This document shows positions 37,114-48,279 of a stretch of DNA of 64,000 nucleotides, one piece after another. This stretch comes from Homalodisca vitripennis (lineage: Eukaryota; Arthropoda; Insecta; Hemiptera; Cicadellidae): assembly GCF_021130785.1 (NCBI RefSeq), contig NC_060213.1, positions 119,479,001 to 119,543,000 on the forward strand, written 5' to 3'. A program made the position numbers and the translations under genes. The notes beneath the pieces were generated by a model. The model was given only the letters and a program-made list of their open reading frames with translations. It had not been told where the DNA came from and did no database searches. Each line of letters starts with the position of its first letter. Within the stretch, counting starts at the first letter, position 1.

Positions 37114-38214
37114 TTACTTCCTCACGGGGTTGCCAGCGGCGCTTCTGGGTTCCCCGCTGTAGTTTAACGGTAGAGCGTTTCTTGAACTATAACCGCTTCC
37201 TGAAGGTTGACCTCTTTCGCTACCCGTGTTCTTTGTTCTGGCCCAGCAATTATCAGCTGTATGACCTTGCTTCTTGCAGAAGCTGCAGTGAGGACGTGTG
37301 GAGTTTGCCTTTGATTTACATTCTGATTCTCTGTGCCCTTTTCTACGGCAATATCCACATTCCTTCATCTGCCTGTCTGTAGAGCTTCTACATCTACAGT
37401 CTTTTGCTACGTGTCCTATCTTTCCACAATTGTAGCATTTACTTGTTAAATTGTTTCCAAAAACTTTCCTTGGTTTTTCTTCAAATGGATTTGGCCTTTT
37501 TTCTAAGTTATTTATTGCTATTGCGGTAGTCACTGCTTCTCTAAAATTCTTTGGAAACTTAATCCTTGTTTGTCTGCCAATTTCTCCGTAGAATCCTCTG
37601 ACAAAGGCTTCCATTGTTCTTCGGTCAGCTTCTTCTCTTAATACTCTATTTACTTCTTCGTTATTGGTGGTTCTCAGTGTTTTGTCACTGACCCTCTTGA
37701 CTCTGTCAGAAAATTGTTCGATGGTCTCTCCTTTATTTTGTCTGATGTTAGCTAATTGTTCAAAATAATAGTGATCTGGTAGGCTATCTCCAAACCTTTC
37801 TGTTAGAGCAGACTTAATTTCTTTAAGTGTTGTGGCGTTTTTGCATTTTTCATCTGATTTTGAAAACTGTAGTGCACTACCAATTAACTTTAATTTCAAT
37901 ACTTGTAATGTTTGTGTTTCGTTCCAATTGCTCAGTTCTCCTATGCCTTGAATGCTGTCGAAGAATGGCATGAGTAGATCGGCTCTCTCTCCGTCGTAGG
38001 GAGTAATGCTAGACACTAGCTCAAATGATGGTCTGCTTGCTGCTCCGATTGTCATATCCATAGCGGATGGTGACATCTCTGTTCTATTCAGCACAGAATT
38101 TCCCGCGATGGTTTCGTCTATGCAGTCTTGAAGAGACCTGACTTTGGTTGAAATTGCATCAAAAGCCTCTTGAAATTTAATGGTTTTTCCTTCAAACGTT
38201 ACTGTAGAACTCAT
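37114..38214 (-). CDS. gag of element 2
   Basis: An intact frame of 366 codons runs from the ATG at 38214. It has a capsid-like region (ITPYDGERADLLMPFFDSI, LKLKLIGSALQF, ALTERFGD, YYFEQLANIRQ) of the retrotransposon Gag type. Three CCHC knuckles follow (CYNCGKIGHVAKDC, CGYCRRKGHRESEC, CSFCKKQGHTADNC), one more than in element 1. Gag packages element RNA into particles. The -1 frame opens into protease just before the gag stop. This is the only intact gene of the element. Confidence 0.92.
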   Translation of the reverse strand: MSSTVTFEGKTIKFQEAFDAISTKVRSLQDCIDETIAGNSVLNRTEMSPSAMDMTIGAASRPSFELVSSITPYDGERADLLMPFFDSIQGIGELSNWNETQTLQVLKLKLIGSALQFSKSDEKCKNATTLKEIKSALTERFGDSLPDHYYFEQLANIRQNKGETIEQFSDRVKRVSDKTLRTTNNEEVNRVLREEADRRTMEAFVRGFYGEIGRQTRIKFPKNFREAVTTAIAINNLEKRPNPFEEKPRKVFGNNLTSKCYNCGKIGHVAKDCRCRSSTDRQMKECGYCRRKGHRESECKSKANSTRPHCSFCKKQGHTADNCWARTKNTGSERGQPSGSGYSSRNALPLNYSGEPRSAAGNPVRK

Positions 38215-39484
38215 GATTGTTGATTTGTTATAATGATCTTAATAATCTAACATTTAATTTAGGAAACTCTACAAAATTTTACGAAGTTCGATTTAAAATA
38301 TACGACTGAATTTATGACTAATAATACTATTTTTTTCTTCAAAATCCCAAAAGTTTTCTATCAAAATAAATTTTCCAATAACCAATCAATGATTGATAGC
38401 CTATCTATACCCAATCCTATCAATCAATCATCATCAATTGATGTTAGTGATAATAATCCATATACATCATATAAAACTAATTAGTAGATTAGCAATGCCT
38501 AACCAATTAACAACATCGATTTACACAGTACAAGTATACTAATGTGACGTATAGATTTTGAATAACGCACTGGAATAGCGTCTAACTTCAAATTCAAATT
38601 AATTTTAAAAAATAAATATTTCTCAATAACAATTATTTAAACTCAAAATATTAATTTTATCAAAACTATGACACTTGTTTTAAAGAGTGCTTCTACATTA
38701 CAAAGATTTAATAATTAATTTTTTTATCTAGAAACATTGGCAATTCCTGAATATTATTTAACAAGTATTCTTATCTTAATTTTAAAATGAGAAATAGGTG
38801 CCCTGGAAGTGACGACCTGACATTGAAGTACACATTGTTACTCCATGTTAGAGTAATTCAATTTAATTTACTTATTACTTAATAATCAATCACAAAATTT
38901 GCCAAAAAAATGTGTTCATTCAATGCTGCATTCACTATTATACCACAGCACCTTTATTCTCTCTTATTTCTATGTCTTATTTTATTATATAATTAACGTA
39001 GAATATTTGGTAAAATTAGTTTTAAAAGTATAGCCAATGTTTCTTTATTATATTTATTTAATTTCTGAACGTGAACAAAGGCTCACCAAATATCGCCGCC
39101 ATTGTGACTGCCATGGTTGCTAGAGGCTGTGGACAGATGATGTTGGTTGTTGTCAGCGTCACCCACGATGTTGGTTGGTTGCTCCGCTTCCGTCTCCTAG
39201 GCTGGTGACGTGATGAAGATGGCAAGATGGCGTCGTCTCTTGGCGTCCTTTCTCGGTTTGGCGTCTTCACGTGTAGATTCCTTTATCCAATTCCATCGTC
39301 TTCCTGTTGCACTTTTTACTCCAAAATTTTGAAAAATCCAACTTGGAAACACTTTTCCTAACTGTTAAAACTATACTTGACACTGGATTACACTGTTTAA
39401 GTAATTTTGATGTTCACGTGGTCACTTCGGCGTCGGGAAAACAATCAACTGTACAGTTAAATTGTCCCAAAGTTACGCGATCAT
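38215..39484 (-). other. 5' leader of element 2
   Basis: A leader of about 1.27 kb separates the primer site from the gag ATG. It is mostly AT-rich with a GC-richer, ATG-containing patch near 39058-39300. The small frame 39270-39058 (-) in that patch is basic and without a domain; I do not support it as a gene. Confidence 0.6.
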
Positions 39485-39502
39485 CCCACCGCACTGCCAC
39501 CA
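39485..39502 (-). promoter_or_regulatory. Primer-binding site of element 2, tRNA-Leu-like
   Basis: The minus strand reads TGGTGGCAGTGCGGTGGG. Its complement closely resembles the 3' end of animal leucine tRNAs of the ...CCCACCGCTGCCA type plus CCA, with one or two extra bases. It lies four bases inside the LTR. Confidence 0.7.
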
Positions 39503-39506
39503 AATC

Positions 39507-39971
39507 TGTAACGCGACCGATTTGGGGATTAATTGGTATCCGCTGCCACCACCGGATGATTCCGGAAATAGAAATATAGTTTGTGCAACAACGTTTGAAT
39601 TTTAAAAACACTATTTTTAATTGGTTAATCTATAAAAATTACACAATTTAGATTGGTTAAAAAGGGGAGAGCACTTCTGAATGATATAAAGTATTGAATT
39701 ACATTATTGAAAGAATTTAGAAAAGTTTTAAAATAGGGCGACAGAGAGTTACATGTCTACGAGTCTGAGGCCTGAACTAGACTAGCTTCCCAGCACACGC
39801 AGGTGCTGACTCTGCATTGTCAGCAGTCTTACTGCTGACCTCCTCAACAGTGCTGTACACTTTACAATTATTATGTCTTTAGTTAAATTTTAACAATGAA
39901 CGAAATTTTTATAAAACCAAATAAAGCATAATTTCTTGAATTATTGTTAATATTGGGTTCGGGTCGTTACA
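39507..39971 (-). repeat. 5' LTR of element 2
   Basis: Same ends and length as the left LTR. It contains the promoter and polyadenylation signals in principle; an AATAAAG-like signal (AAATAAAGC) lies in both copies near the outer end on the plus strand, but the element is transcribed from the other strand. Confidence 0.95.
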
Positions 39972-39975
39972 TAAG
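39972..39975. other. Target-site duplication TAAG, right copy
   Basis: Pairs with 30144-30147. Removing the element and one copy brings the LINE motif FLDISKAFDTV into one frame across the insertion point. Confidence 0.85.
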
Positions 39976-41060
39976 CAAGGCCTTTGACACAGTCACCCAC
40001 GAGCTGTTACTGAAAAAGCTGGATAGGGCGGGAGTGCGTGGTGTAGCTCATGAGTGGCTCAGATCATACCTCCGTGAGCGAAAACAGTTTGTGTGTATTG
40101 GTGGCTATGAAAGCTCGATTAGCACAATTATGTCTAGGATCTGTTTTGGGTCCCATATTATTTTTAATTTTTATCAATGATCTTTATAGAGGCCCCTTTT
40201 ATGGTAAACTGACTGGGTTCGCTGATGATACAGCTTTATCTTATAGTGCCCCAACTAAACGACTTCTGTGGAATTATATACAACAGGATTTATAATATCT
40301 TCGATTGTGGTTTAGTAACAATGGACTTGCATTAAATGTTCAGAAATCACTATATATAAATTTTTCATTAACTCAAACTTTCAATTATGATGAACCTTTG
40401 AAGTACTATAATTTGAGTTGTCAACAGAATCAATGTGATTGTGTCACCCTTATTCAGGGCAACACTGTGAAGTACTTGGGACTCCACATTGATGAAAACC
40501 TTCTTTGGAAAGTACATGTAAAACATTTTATTAGAACATTTTATTTTATTACACAACTTAGTCATGACGATGTATTAATAAAAATGTATTATGCATTTGT
40601 TCTTTCTAAATTCAACTATGGTGTGCCATGCTGAGGCAGTGTATTTAAATCACGTTAAAAAAAGTATTCAAAAATCATTCATCAGAATTTTTTTTCGGAA
40701 AAAAAAGACGTGCACATGCTTTTTCATTGTTTTTTAAGCTAAAAATACTTCCACTGCGGCATCTATATGTTTTTAAAGTGCTATGGTTATTTTTTCCAAA
40801 TTAGTGGTAATCCAGGAATCACTGTAGATCTGCAAACAACACATGGAGGATATATTACCAGGCAGATCGGCATGATCAGCCCACCGAGAGTAAATAGCTC
40901 TTTGCTGCAGTCTTTTATAGTCTTTTATATACCTCGGACCCAAGTTTTACAATAGTTTCCCTGTTTGCATGAGAAAATCACCCACAATGATAACCTTAAA
41001 ACCCGTGTCAAGGATTGGCTCTTGAATCATGATACTAATCAATTGGAACAATTGTTTGCT
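39976..41060 (+). pseudogene. LINE reverse transcriptase, C-terminal half
   Basis: Catalytic Asp residues are visible in FLDIS (completed across the Gypsy insertion) and FADD. Frames used are 39944-40180 (from the insertion point), 40050-40295, 40305-40634, then a frame past the TGA to about 40790, then the C-terminal piece near 40980-41070. The enzyme would copy LINE RNA at the nicked target. Multiple breaks make it inactive. Confidence 0.8.
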
Positions 41061-41145
41061 GTATTAAACTATTTACTAATAAAAGTTTTCTTAAACAATA
41101 ATAAAAATAACCAAACAAGTAAGATAATATGTTTTTGTAAATAAT
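39976..41145 (+). mobile_element. LINE, 3' part, resumed after Gypsy element 2
   Basis: The RT continues with KAFDTVTHELLLKKLD, GVAHEWLRSYLRERKQFV, then in another frame GSVLGPILFLIFINDLY and the catalytic FADDTALSY. WFSNNGLALNVQKS, VKYLGLHID, the thumb-like LKILPLRHLYVFKVLW and a C-terminal LKTRVKDWLLNH follow. A frame change lies near 40125 and a TGA at 40632-40634. The 3' border is uncertain; coding similarity fades near 41145. Confidence 0.85.
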
Positions 41146-43189
41146 AAGTACAAAATCTATAAAAAAGTAAGGTTATAAACACATTTACTGTAGCGTAAAT
41201 AATGTTTACCTCAAAAGTAGTTGCCTAAAGAAAGATGCGATCGATTAGATACGGTAATGATATTACATGTGATAGCATATGTTTTCGTATTGGATGTGTG
41301 GATATGTGTCGTGTGTGTGTGTGTGTGTTTTTGTGTTTTTGTGCGTGCGTGTTTGTCTAGGTTAACAGGAGACAACAGTAAAATTCCAAATTGAAGTATA
41401 AAATACTGGTGACTCCAACGCAAAAACAGAAGAATGTATCTTCTGTTGCGTGTGTATATATTCTCTCACAGTTCTGCAGCAGCTTATATTTCTGTTTCGT
41501 TTAATAATTCCTATTATAACATTGTTTTCAACAATAGTAAAACACATCCTAATTAGTTAACACTTTATTTGATCAAATACTAGGTACAGAAGTATAATGT
41601 TGTTGTTGTTTTGTTACAATTAATTGATTTTGAAGAGAAAATAAATGTTTCATTTCATTTCAGTTGTTACACTAACCAACTTCAAATTAAGACTCTTTTA
41701 CGTTTCTAAATGTTAACGTAAAACCAATCGAAGCCACGTTAGAGAATAATCTCGACTGCTAAGATTGAAGTGGGGTCGGATGTAACGTCGAATGTATCGC
41801 TTCAAACAGCGGCTTTCAGTGTAGTATACAGTGCAGCGACAGGATTGGTGGCCTGATGGATTGTTCGGTGGCCGCAGCCAATCACGTGGGGGATTAGTGG
41901 CGACTACACGTCTGTCTGTCTGTCTATCTGTACTCAGTTTATATCCCCGGATTTACTAACAGAGATAGACGTGGCGAATGGTTTATTCTTTATATCATTT
42001 GTCAACTCTAACAATAGTCAGGATAGGAATGAAAACAATTATGTATAATGTCAAAAATTGTTAATACTGAATCTGACTGAAAACTGAACGTAAACATTAC
42101 TTTACGAACATCTATAAACTATTTAATTTTAATATTCTGCAAATCTAAAACTGCTTGTTTAAAAATTATTATTAGTAGTCTGTTCGGATTACGTTTACAA
42201 TTAATTAACTATCCATACTTCTGGAACATGTAGCAGTTACACACGGCTTCTCACATAATTGGCACTAAATAACATAGACATCATAGACATATACTTTTTA
42301 AATGGCAGATCAAACACTCTTAAGTGATGGTTACTGGAAGGTACTCCTGTGATCTGATTCATCTAAGAATAGATTTAGTTTGAATATCAACGTTGTCGGG
42401 GTCCTGAACTCGGAGAGGAAAAGATATTTTATGACCACGAAGAGTAAAAGTCAGATTCCTATGTAACATTGCATAATATTTAATTAAACAGCTCAAACGA
42501 TATCAGTAACAAATACCAGCGGTGAGGAGTACTACTCGGTGTTCATACTGAAAGCATTTATTATATAAAATGCTTGAGCTCCATGATAATTCTGAAACGA
42601 AAAGAGGCACTTTTGAGTAACATATTATTACATTTGAGTATTTGTGAAAAATTTCACCACAATCGTACATAACAGTTTTATGTGATCGCATAAATAATAT
42701 CCATGATTGACTTTAATACTTAAAAGGACACGCCGGTTATTCGACGCTGTCCCACCTCAAGAAGCGGATACATTTCAATTCTCGTAACGTTGTGTTGAAT
42801 ATTTTAGAACATATAACGATGTAAAACCATATTATCCTTTCAGTCTTGTATAATTTTATATGCTCGTGATAGAAGACAATATTATCATACACTTTTGACA
42901 ACAAATGTTAGCCTAGAGATACATGTAAGTCAATTAATTACCTCTTGTGTGCCTTATATTCCCTTATAGCAAAGATGTATGATATGTTTGTTTAGTTTTA
43001 TGTGTAAGTGATATTAGGCAATATAACTATACACTACATACTGAAGATCAGCCTGGACAGGCACAAAAACCCATTATCTTTTTTTCCTTCATATTCCCCT
43101 TGCAGCAAAGATGTATGATGTATTTGGTCTCGGTCTTTTATGTTGTGCGTGTAAGTGATATAAGACCTAAGATTATTAAATTAATCAAC
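41146..43189. other. Non-coding DNA with a GT run and a GC-richer patch
   Basis: A GT microsatellite lies near 41311-41345. A GC-richer stretch at about 41760-41960 has CCAATCACGTG (CCAAT box joined to an E-box) and a CTGT repeat; it looks promoter-like but I see no transcript start. Around 42955-43170 an approximately 75-base phrase (AGCAAAGATGTATGAT...GTGTAAGTGATAT) occurs twice in direct orientation about 136 bases apart. Confidence 0.45.
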
Positions 43190-43363
43190 TGTCTTAAATA
43201 CATGAGGTTATAGAAAATATATCGCAAAACGTCTGTTTGTATTTGTCTAGAAGAACACAACCACATTGTATGATGTCAAAGAAAACAAATATCTTCTTCT
43301 TTCGTCAACGTATGAGATAGTCTGCTTTATACATTTTTGTATATATCGGACCCTTGGTCGATG

Positions 43364-43610
43364 AAGCTCGCGGCGGAAACACCAGGTGATCTGATACTCG
43401 GAGGACTCATGATGGTTCACGAACGAGAAGACTCGGTCACCTGCGGCCCCATCATGCCTCAGGGTGGTATCCAGGCCTTGGAGACCATGCTGTACACCTT
43501 GGACGTTGTCAACAACATGCCTGATGCTCCCTTCACCCTGGGGGCCCACATACTGGATGACTGTGACAAGGATACTTACGGGCTCGAAATGGCAGTATAT
43601 TTCATCAAGG
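43364..43610 (+). CDS. Class C GPCR (mGluR family) ligand-binding-domain exon, copy B
   Basis: Same receptor segment as exon A and nearly identical: GDLILGGLMMVHERED, CGPIMPQGGIQALETML, FTLGAHILDDCDKDTYGLE. Both Cys residues expected to form the family disulphide are present, and DTYGLE is kept, so the protein looks more conserved than copy A. A donor G|GTGAGC follows 43610. The CAG acceptor of exon A is absent: GTCAGGG in A reads GTCGATG here. If B is used, its acceptor must lie elsewhere (ATGAAG at 43361-43366 would change the phase), or B is a 5' exon or pseudo-exon. Flanking intron sequence is duplicated with the exon. Confidence 0.6.
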
Positions 43611-44784
43611 GTGAGCCAGTGTCTTCTAACATTACTTTGATTATGCATTTGTTTTACGAAATTATGTGAGGATGTTCATATTCAATTTTTTCGTTTGAAT
43701 ATTGTGTAAGAATTTTTGCTTAGTTATTGAAGAAATTGTATCACTTTGTAAATTTCACGTCAACAAACAGTTAATAATTTTATGATGCAATGTAAATCAT
43801 TTTATCAAGTAAATATAACGGCGTAGCCATAGTGAGAAGGGCTAATTATATGTAAATGTTGAGTGTAACTGTATATCACCTTTCACTTAGTAAAGCGTCT
43901 GGAACTCCAGGAGGCGTAACAGTGTCAGATTGCAGATGATGTACGAGTAGCCTACATTGTGCACGTAAAATGGAGCTAAACTCCACATTCACACTGAATT
44001 TATAAGATAAGATTATAAAGACATAAAAATATAGGCTACTTATTACAATTACAAACTAATATTAAAAGTATTGCGATTACAAACACAACAGGTATTACGA
44101 TTACAAACACAAGTATTGAATATAACATAACTGTGTTTCTGGATTCTGACAGTATATTATGCAATGTTTGGTATTGCGATAAAATCATCGCTATGAACAC
44201 ATCTTATTTTTACGGAGCTAAGTTGAATATACACTTCATGTACAAGTGCGATGATTCCGTTAGCATAAATTGGCATTACTTAGCCTCGATGCAAAATTCC
44301 GCAAGGTCTGTCCCAAATTTTTATTCTTTTGTATAATTCTGTTAATGTTAACATTAACGGAAGTTATAAAAGTAATTCGGTTCTGATTTTTTTATTATTA
44401 ATGATGAAGATGTACGTGCCCTTCTGTTGAACAAGGTTTTATTTTATTTATTAATACCTCTGTTTACCGCTAATTAGTTCCGGATTGTTTTAGGTAAGTT
44501 TGCGGTAATCATCCCTAATTCGTTGCAATAAGTGGTCAATATTTTATAGTCGCCAAGCTCGTAGTAACTATCCTTATTTTTTAATGCAGTGTTTATCTCC
44601 AATTCAGCTTCCTTTTACTACAGGCGCTAAACTCAACATATAAACTGAATCAACCCTTACTACCACGGCTCATCCGTACTCATTAGCTATAGGTACTTAG
44701 CACCCTATATATTCAAAAGACTACGTAAATTAAAAAAGTCAGTCAGTGGTATTTTTCCCAAACAAGAGACTGACATTTTGTCAC

Positions 44785-46140
44785 TCAGGTGTAATAATAA
44801 ATCAGTATTTGCAGCACTAAAATAGATAGTCTTCCAGAAATGTCGTCGTAAAATTAGTCATACAGCCATATTTCTATGAAATGTGCCTAAAATTTACAGT
44901 AGGAAACTATGCATTTTATTATTTATTTAATGTCGGACGATAAACAAAATGTCGTTCCTATTTACTGCCTTGCCAAGAAGCAATAAGGCATTAATTAATA
45001 TCGTATTTAACTTCAACGCTACTTTCAACATAAAACATAATTTCAGAAACTAAACATCACAATTACTGTGGATTTCATTAAAAATAGTTTAGAATTGAGG
45101 TTAGTGGTAGGAAACAGACTTGTTTCGATAAAAACTAGCAGTCCCCTTTATTACGTAAATTGCAGTTAAAACGTCGTGTAAACAACACCGTTGCCCCAGA
45201 AACCCTTGTTCTCGTGACACACTTGATTACTTGTTATGACTCTGCTGCTGCTCCACTGAGATGTGAGCTTATTTCCACTCATTATAAAATATTTGTAGAA
45301 CATCGCTTTATTTAGAGGCAGTACTGACATCACCCGCGATTCCATTGCATCTAACATTCCATGTATTTAGTTGAATAGCCCCAACGATTTAATTAACACT
45401 GGAACTATTTTAGAGCAACGTGGATACACTCCAAGGACAACGCTTTTTGTCTTCTTAGTGAAAACATGTGATATAATACGATGGAGTGGGAAATGTACTT
45501 CGACGATTTAATGTAATTAAAAATTATATTTAGAGTCTGGAGTATTACTTTAGGTTCCCAATAGCAGTTTAACGCGATTTTCAACGAAATTTCTAAGGAT
45601 TTAGACGTGTACGAGCAATTGTGTTTTAATTGGATTATATTTCTGACGCCAATGTTGACTTTGCTTTGTTACCACAATCAAGAAAATCTGTCAAAAAGTG
45701 TATATTTATGGCATTGCAATTTACTCCGCTCTTAGTAATTTTTTATTCAAAGTTGATTTTGCCTATTTCCCGATCATAAAAATACGTATACATACACAGA
45801 TATGAGAAGCCAACTTCTGACAAAAGACAACTAATATAGGTTTTATAACAGCCATTAAATCTGTAGTAAAAGTTTTATAGTAGCTTCTTGTTTTGTATCT
45901 AATACTTAATAATTGCTAAAATTGTTCTGTTAAAAGTATGTACTATATAAAACATTATCTTTGTCTTACCTTGTGTCCAAGAGCGGTTTGATAAAAGGTA
46001 GAAATAATAAGGTTCAAACTATCAAGCTTACTTTTTGCTTTCACAATATAAATGCAATCAAATTGAAAATAGTGGTTCCATTAATTATATATATGATTGT
46101 GCTGTGACAAAACAATGTTTACACGGAACACTTCATTACA
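44785..46140. other. Insertion specific to duplication copy B
   Basis: Copy A is continuous across this point (near 24865-24890) while B has about 1.35 kb of unrelated AT-rich DNA. I see no terminal repeats or coding motif in it. The minus-strand frame 45166-45357 is not supported. Confidence 0.5.
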
Positions 46141-46539
46141 TTATACAGGCTCTTTCATTAAATATTTCACAAATTTTGAGGCCATTGGGACGTAGCCTGG
46201 AGGGCTTTTCAAAAAATCAATACACCTGTATTCATACCAGGGACCCTCAGAATGTGCATTTAAAATTTCAGTGGAACCGGTTGTGAACTTTACAAGTGAA
46301 GGCGTAACTAACAAATAAAGGTACTTCCTCATTTATAATATTATTAAGATCAGGATTAGCATTAGGATGTATACACGACGCGTGAAGTTTCACGCTGTAG
46401 AGCTAAAGTTTAATATAATTATACGGCATACAGCTGAAGGTGTGCAGTAAGGTGGAACGTGATGAATGTCGACTGAACATGGCTCTTACATACTGGAGGC
46501 AAAATATTTCAGGAATTTGTGTTGACAATAATTTTATGC

Positions 46540-47740
46540 AGTGTGAACCAAAAAACGTAGGTAATCCTCGACTTTAAATCTGGTTATCTGAAATGTAAAT
46601 ATTATTTTTTTTCTACTTTATGTCAACTTTCCGACAGAAAACCTGTATGAAATACTTCATAAAACGTATTTACATCGTAATAATTAACTATTGCATCTTG
46701 TGCTGATTTCTACTATTTTAGTCACGTTTTAGACAAAAGTTGCTTTACCATGAAAATGTATTATATCAAATCATTTGAAGATTTCTTATATAATGGAAAT
46801 GAATTACATCGAAAACAACACAAGCAATCGGCAACACTTAATCTCAGGAAATACTGGGCCAATTTAACTAGTTTTTTATATTCGTTTGTCCGAGGAAATG
46901 TTTTTAAAGAGACATATCGGAAAGTTCCAGGAATACGTTTTTAATTTTGGAAAACAATGATGAAATTTATTGAATCTAATCCAAATTCAAGCGACTCTAA
47001 ACAGCTGTTAACTCTTTCAGCTGAAGTTTATGAAAAAGGATGGAACATTAAATTTAATAAAATATTATGTAAAAATTCCTCCTCTTCCTTTTATACATGA
47101 AGTAGATTGCAAGTGAAGTAAGTAGACATTTTTTGACAGAAGCATTTTTACTAGACCTAGATCTAAACATATAAAATCCATATACCATTGACTGATTGAC
47201 TGTTCACATTTCCTCTAAAACTATAAGACATGAAACTTGGCAGAAATGTGTTTTATAGGCTCTATAAATAACATATGCTTCATGCCCTAAACAGACAAAT
47301 AAAAGGTTTTACATGCAGGCCAACTACGCATACAGCCTGAATTAAGGTTGCATTTCCTAGAAGAACTATAATTTTTCAACATGGCTTCCTTGGCAGGCAA
47401 GCTCTAAACAGACTTGCGGCACTCAGATAACTTAGACCGGAAACGGATTACAATGGCCGGAAGTGGTCGCTCTTTAACGGAAGAAGTACAATGTAAACAT
47501 CCAATTACATACCGAATTCGGATTTCTTACGTTCATCTACAAGTTTGTACATTAAACTTGGCACAAAGGAGAAGGAAAAGAAACAAAGGATAAACTGTTG
47601 TGATCATCTTGATATGCGTTGCAATACTGTCCAAAATAAATTGCATAAAATACAAACCTGAAAACTTACGATTATTGTTTCTTCGTCATATGTAGAATGG
47701 TATTGTTGTAAAAAAACCTTTTTTACTTATACACGGTAAA
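46540..47740. other. Second insertion specific to duplication copy B
   Basis: About 1.1 kb with no counterpart in A, where the match is interrupted by only about 150 bases. Inside, CTGATTGACTG followed about 20 bases later by AACTATAAGACATGAAACTTGG (47191-47240) resembles a repeat phrase common in insect genomes. The frame 46750-46944 (+) has no domain. Confidence 0.45.
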
Positions 47741-48279
47741 AAGTATTAAAACTATTCTGAACGTACTTCACTGCAGTCCGCTTGCGATCAAGTGAAGAGG
47801 GAGAAGATGGATGGAGCCCACAACGTAAGCGATTGATGGATTCACTAATCTGCTGAGATCACCGCTATCGATTGTTGGACGTCATTGCTATTAGATTGAG
47901 TATTTTTAGATCTATCCACCTGAAATTTTTTGTTTGCAGCCAATTCGCTTTGGAGACATCAGGTACTTTATGGTTTTGTACTGAACATAAAAAATCAAAG
48001 ATTTTTACCAAACAAACAGTCACTGTTTCACTACAGTAAGTTTAAACCAGTTTAAACCATCAAAACAATAGTCTCAAACGACTTTCATCTAAATAAAGCG
48101 AAAAAATAGGATATCAAAGTACCTGACATAACAAAACGAAAGCGGCACAAACAGGCCCCACGGACGGGCTGCCCTTTTACTTTTTGACTCTAAGCTCAGT
48201 ATAGTCCTTTCCTTGGACCGAGAGGAGTGTAAGGTTTCAACTCTATAGAAACTTTTTACAAAATACTCTATAAAAGAGT

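Larger units (their letters stand above)
30148..39971 (-). mobile_element. Gypsy/errantivirus-like LTR retrotransposon, element 2 (complete ends)
   Basis: Two 465-bp LTRs in direct orientation bound the element: 30148-30612 and 39507-39971, both TGTAAC...GTTACA. By eye they differ at about six positions. The order on the minus strand is LTR, tRNA-Leu-like primer site, leader, gag, protease, RT, RNase H, integrase, env, polypurine tract, LTR. It sits inside the RT of a LINE with a TAAG duplication. Despite its young LTRs, pol has two in-frame stops and env has two stops plus a shift, so this copy is non-autonomous as assembled. Confidence 0.95.

Noticed and set aside
39058..39270. Small basic ORF in the element 2 leader as an accessory gene
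   Set aside because: No counterpart in the element 1 leader, no domain, and the sequence is low-complexity in part.
41760..41960. CCAAT/E-box patch as a promoter
   Set aside because: No ORF, exon or start signal follows in either direction, and single boxes of this length occur by chance.
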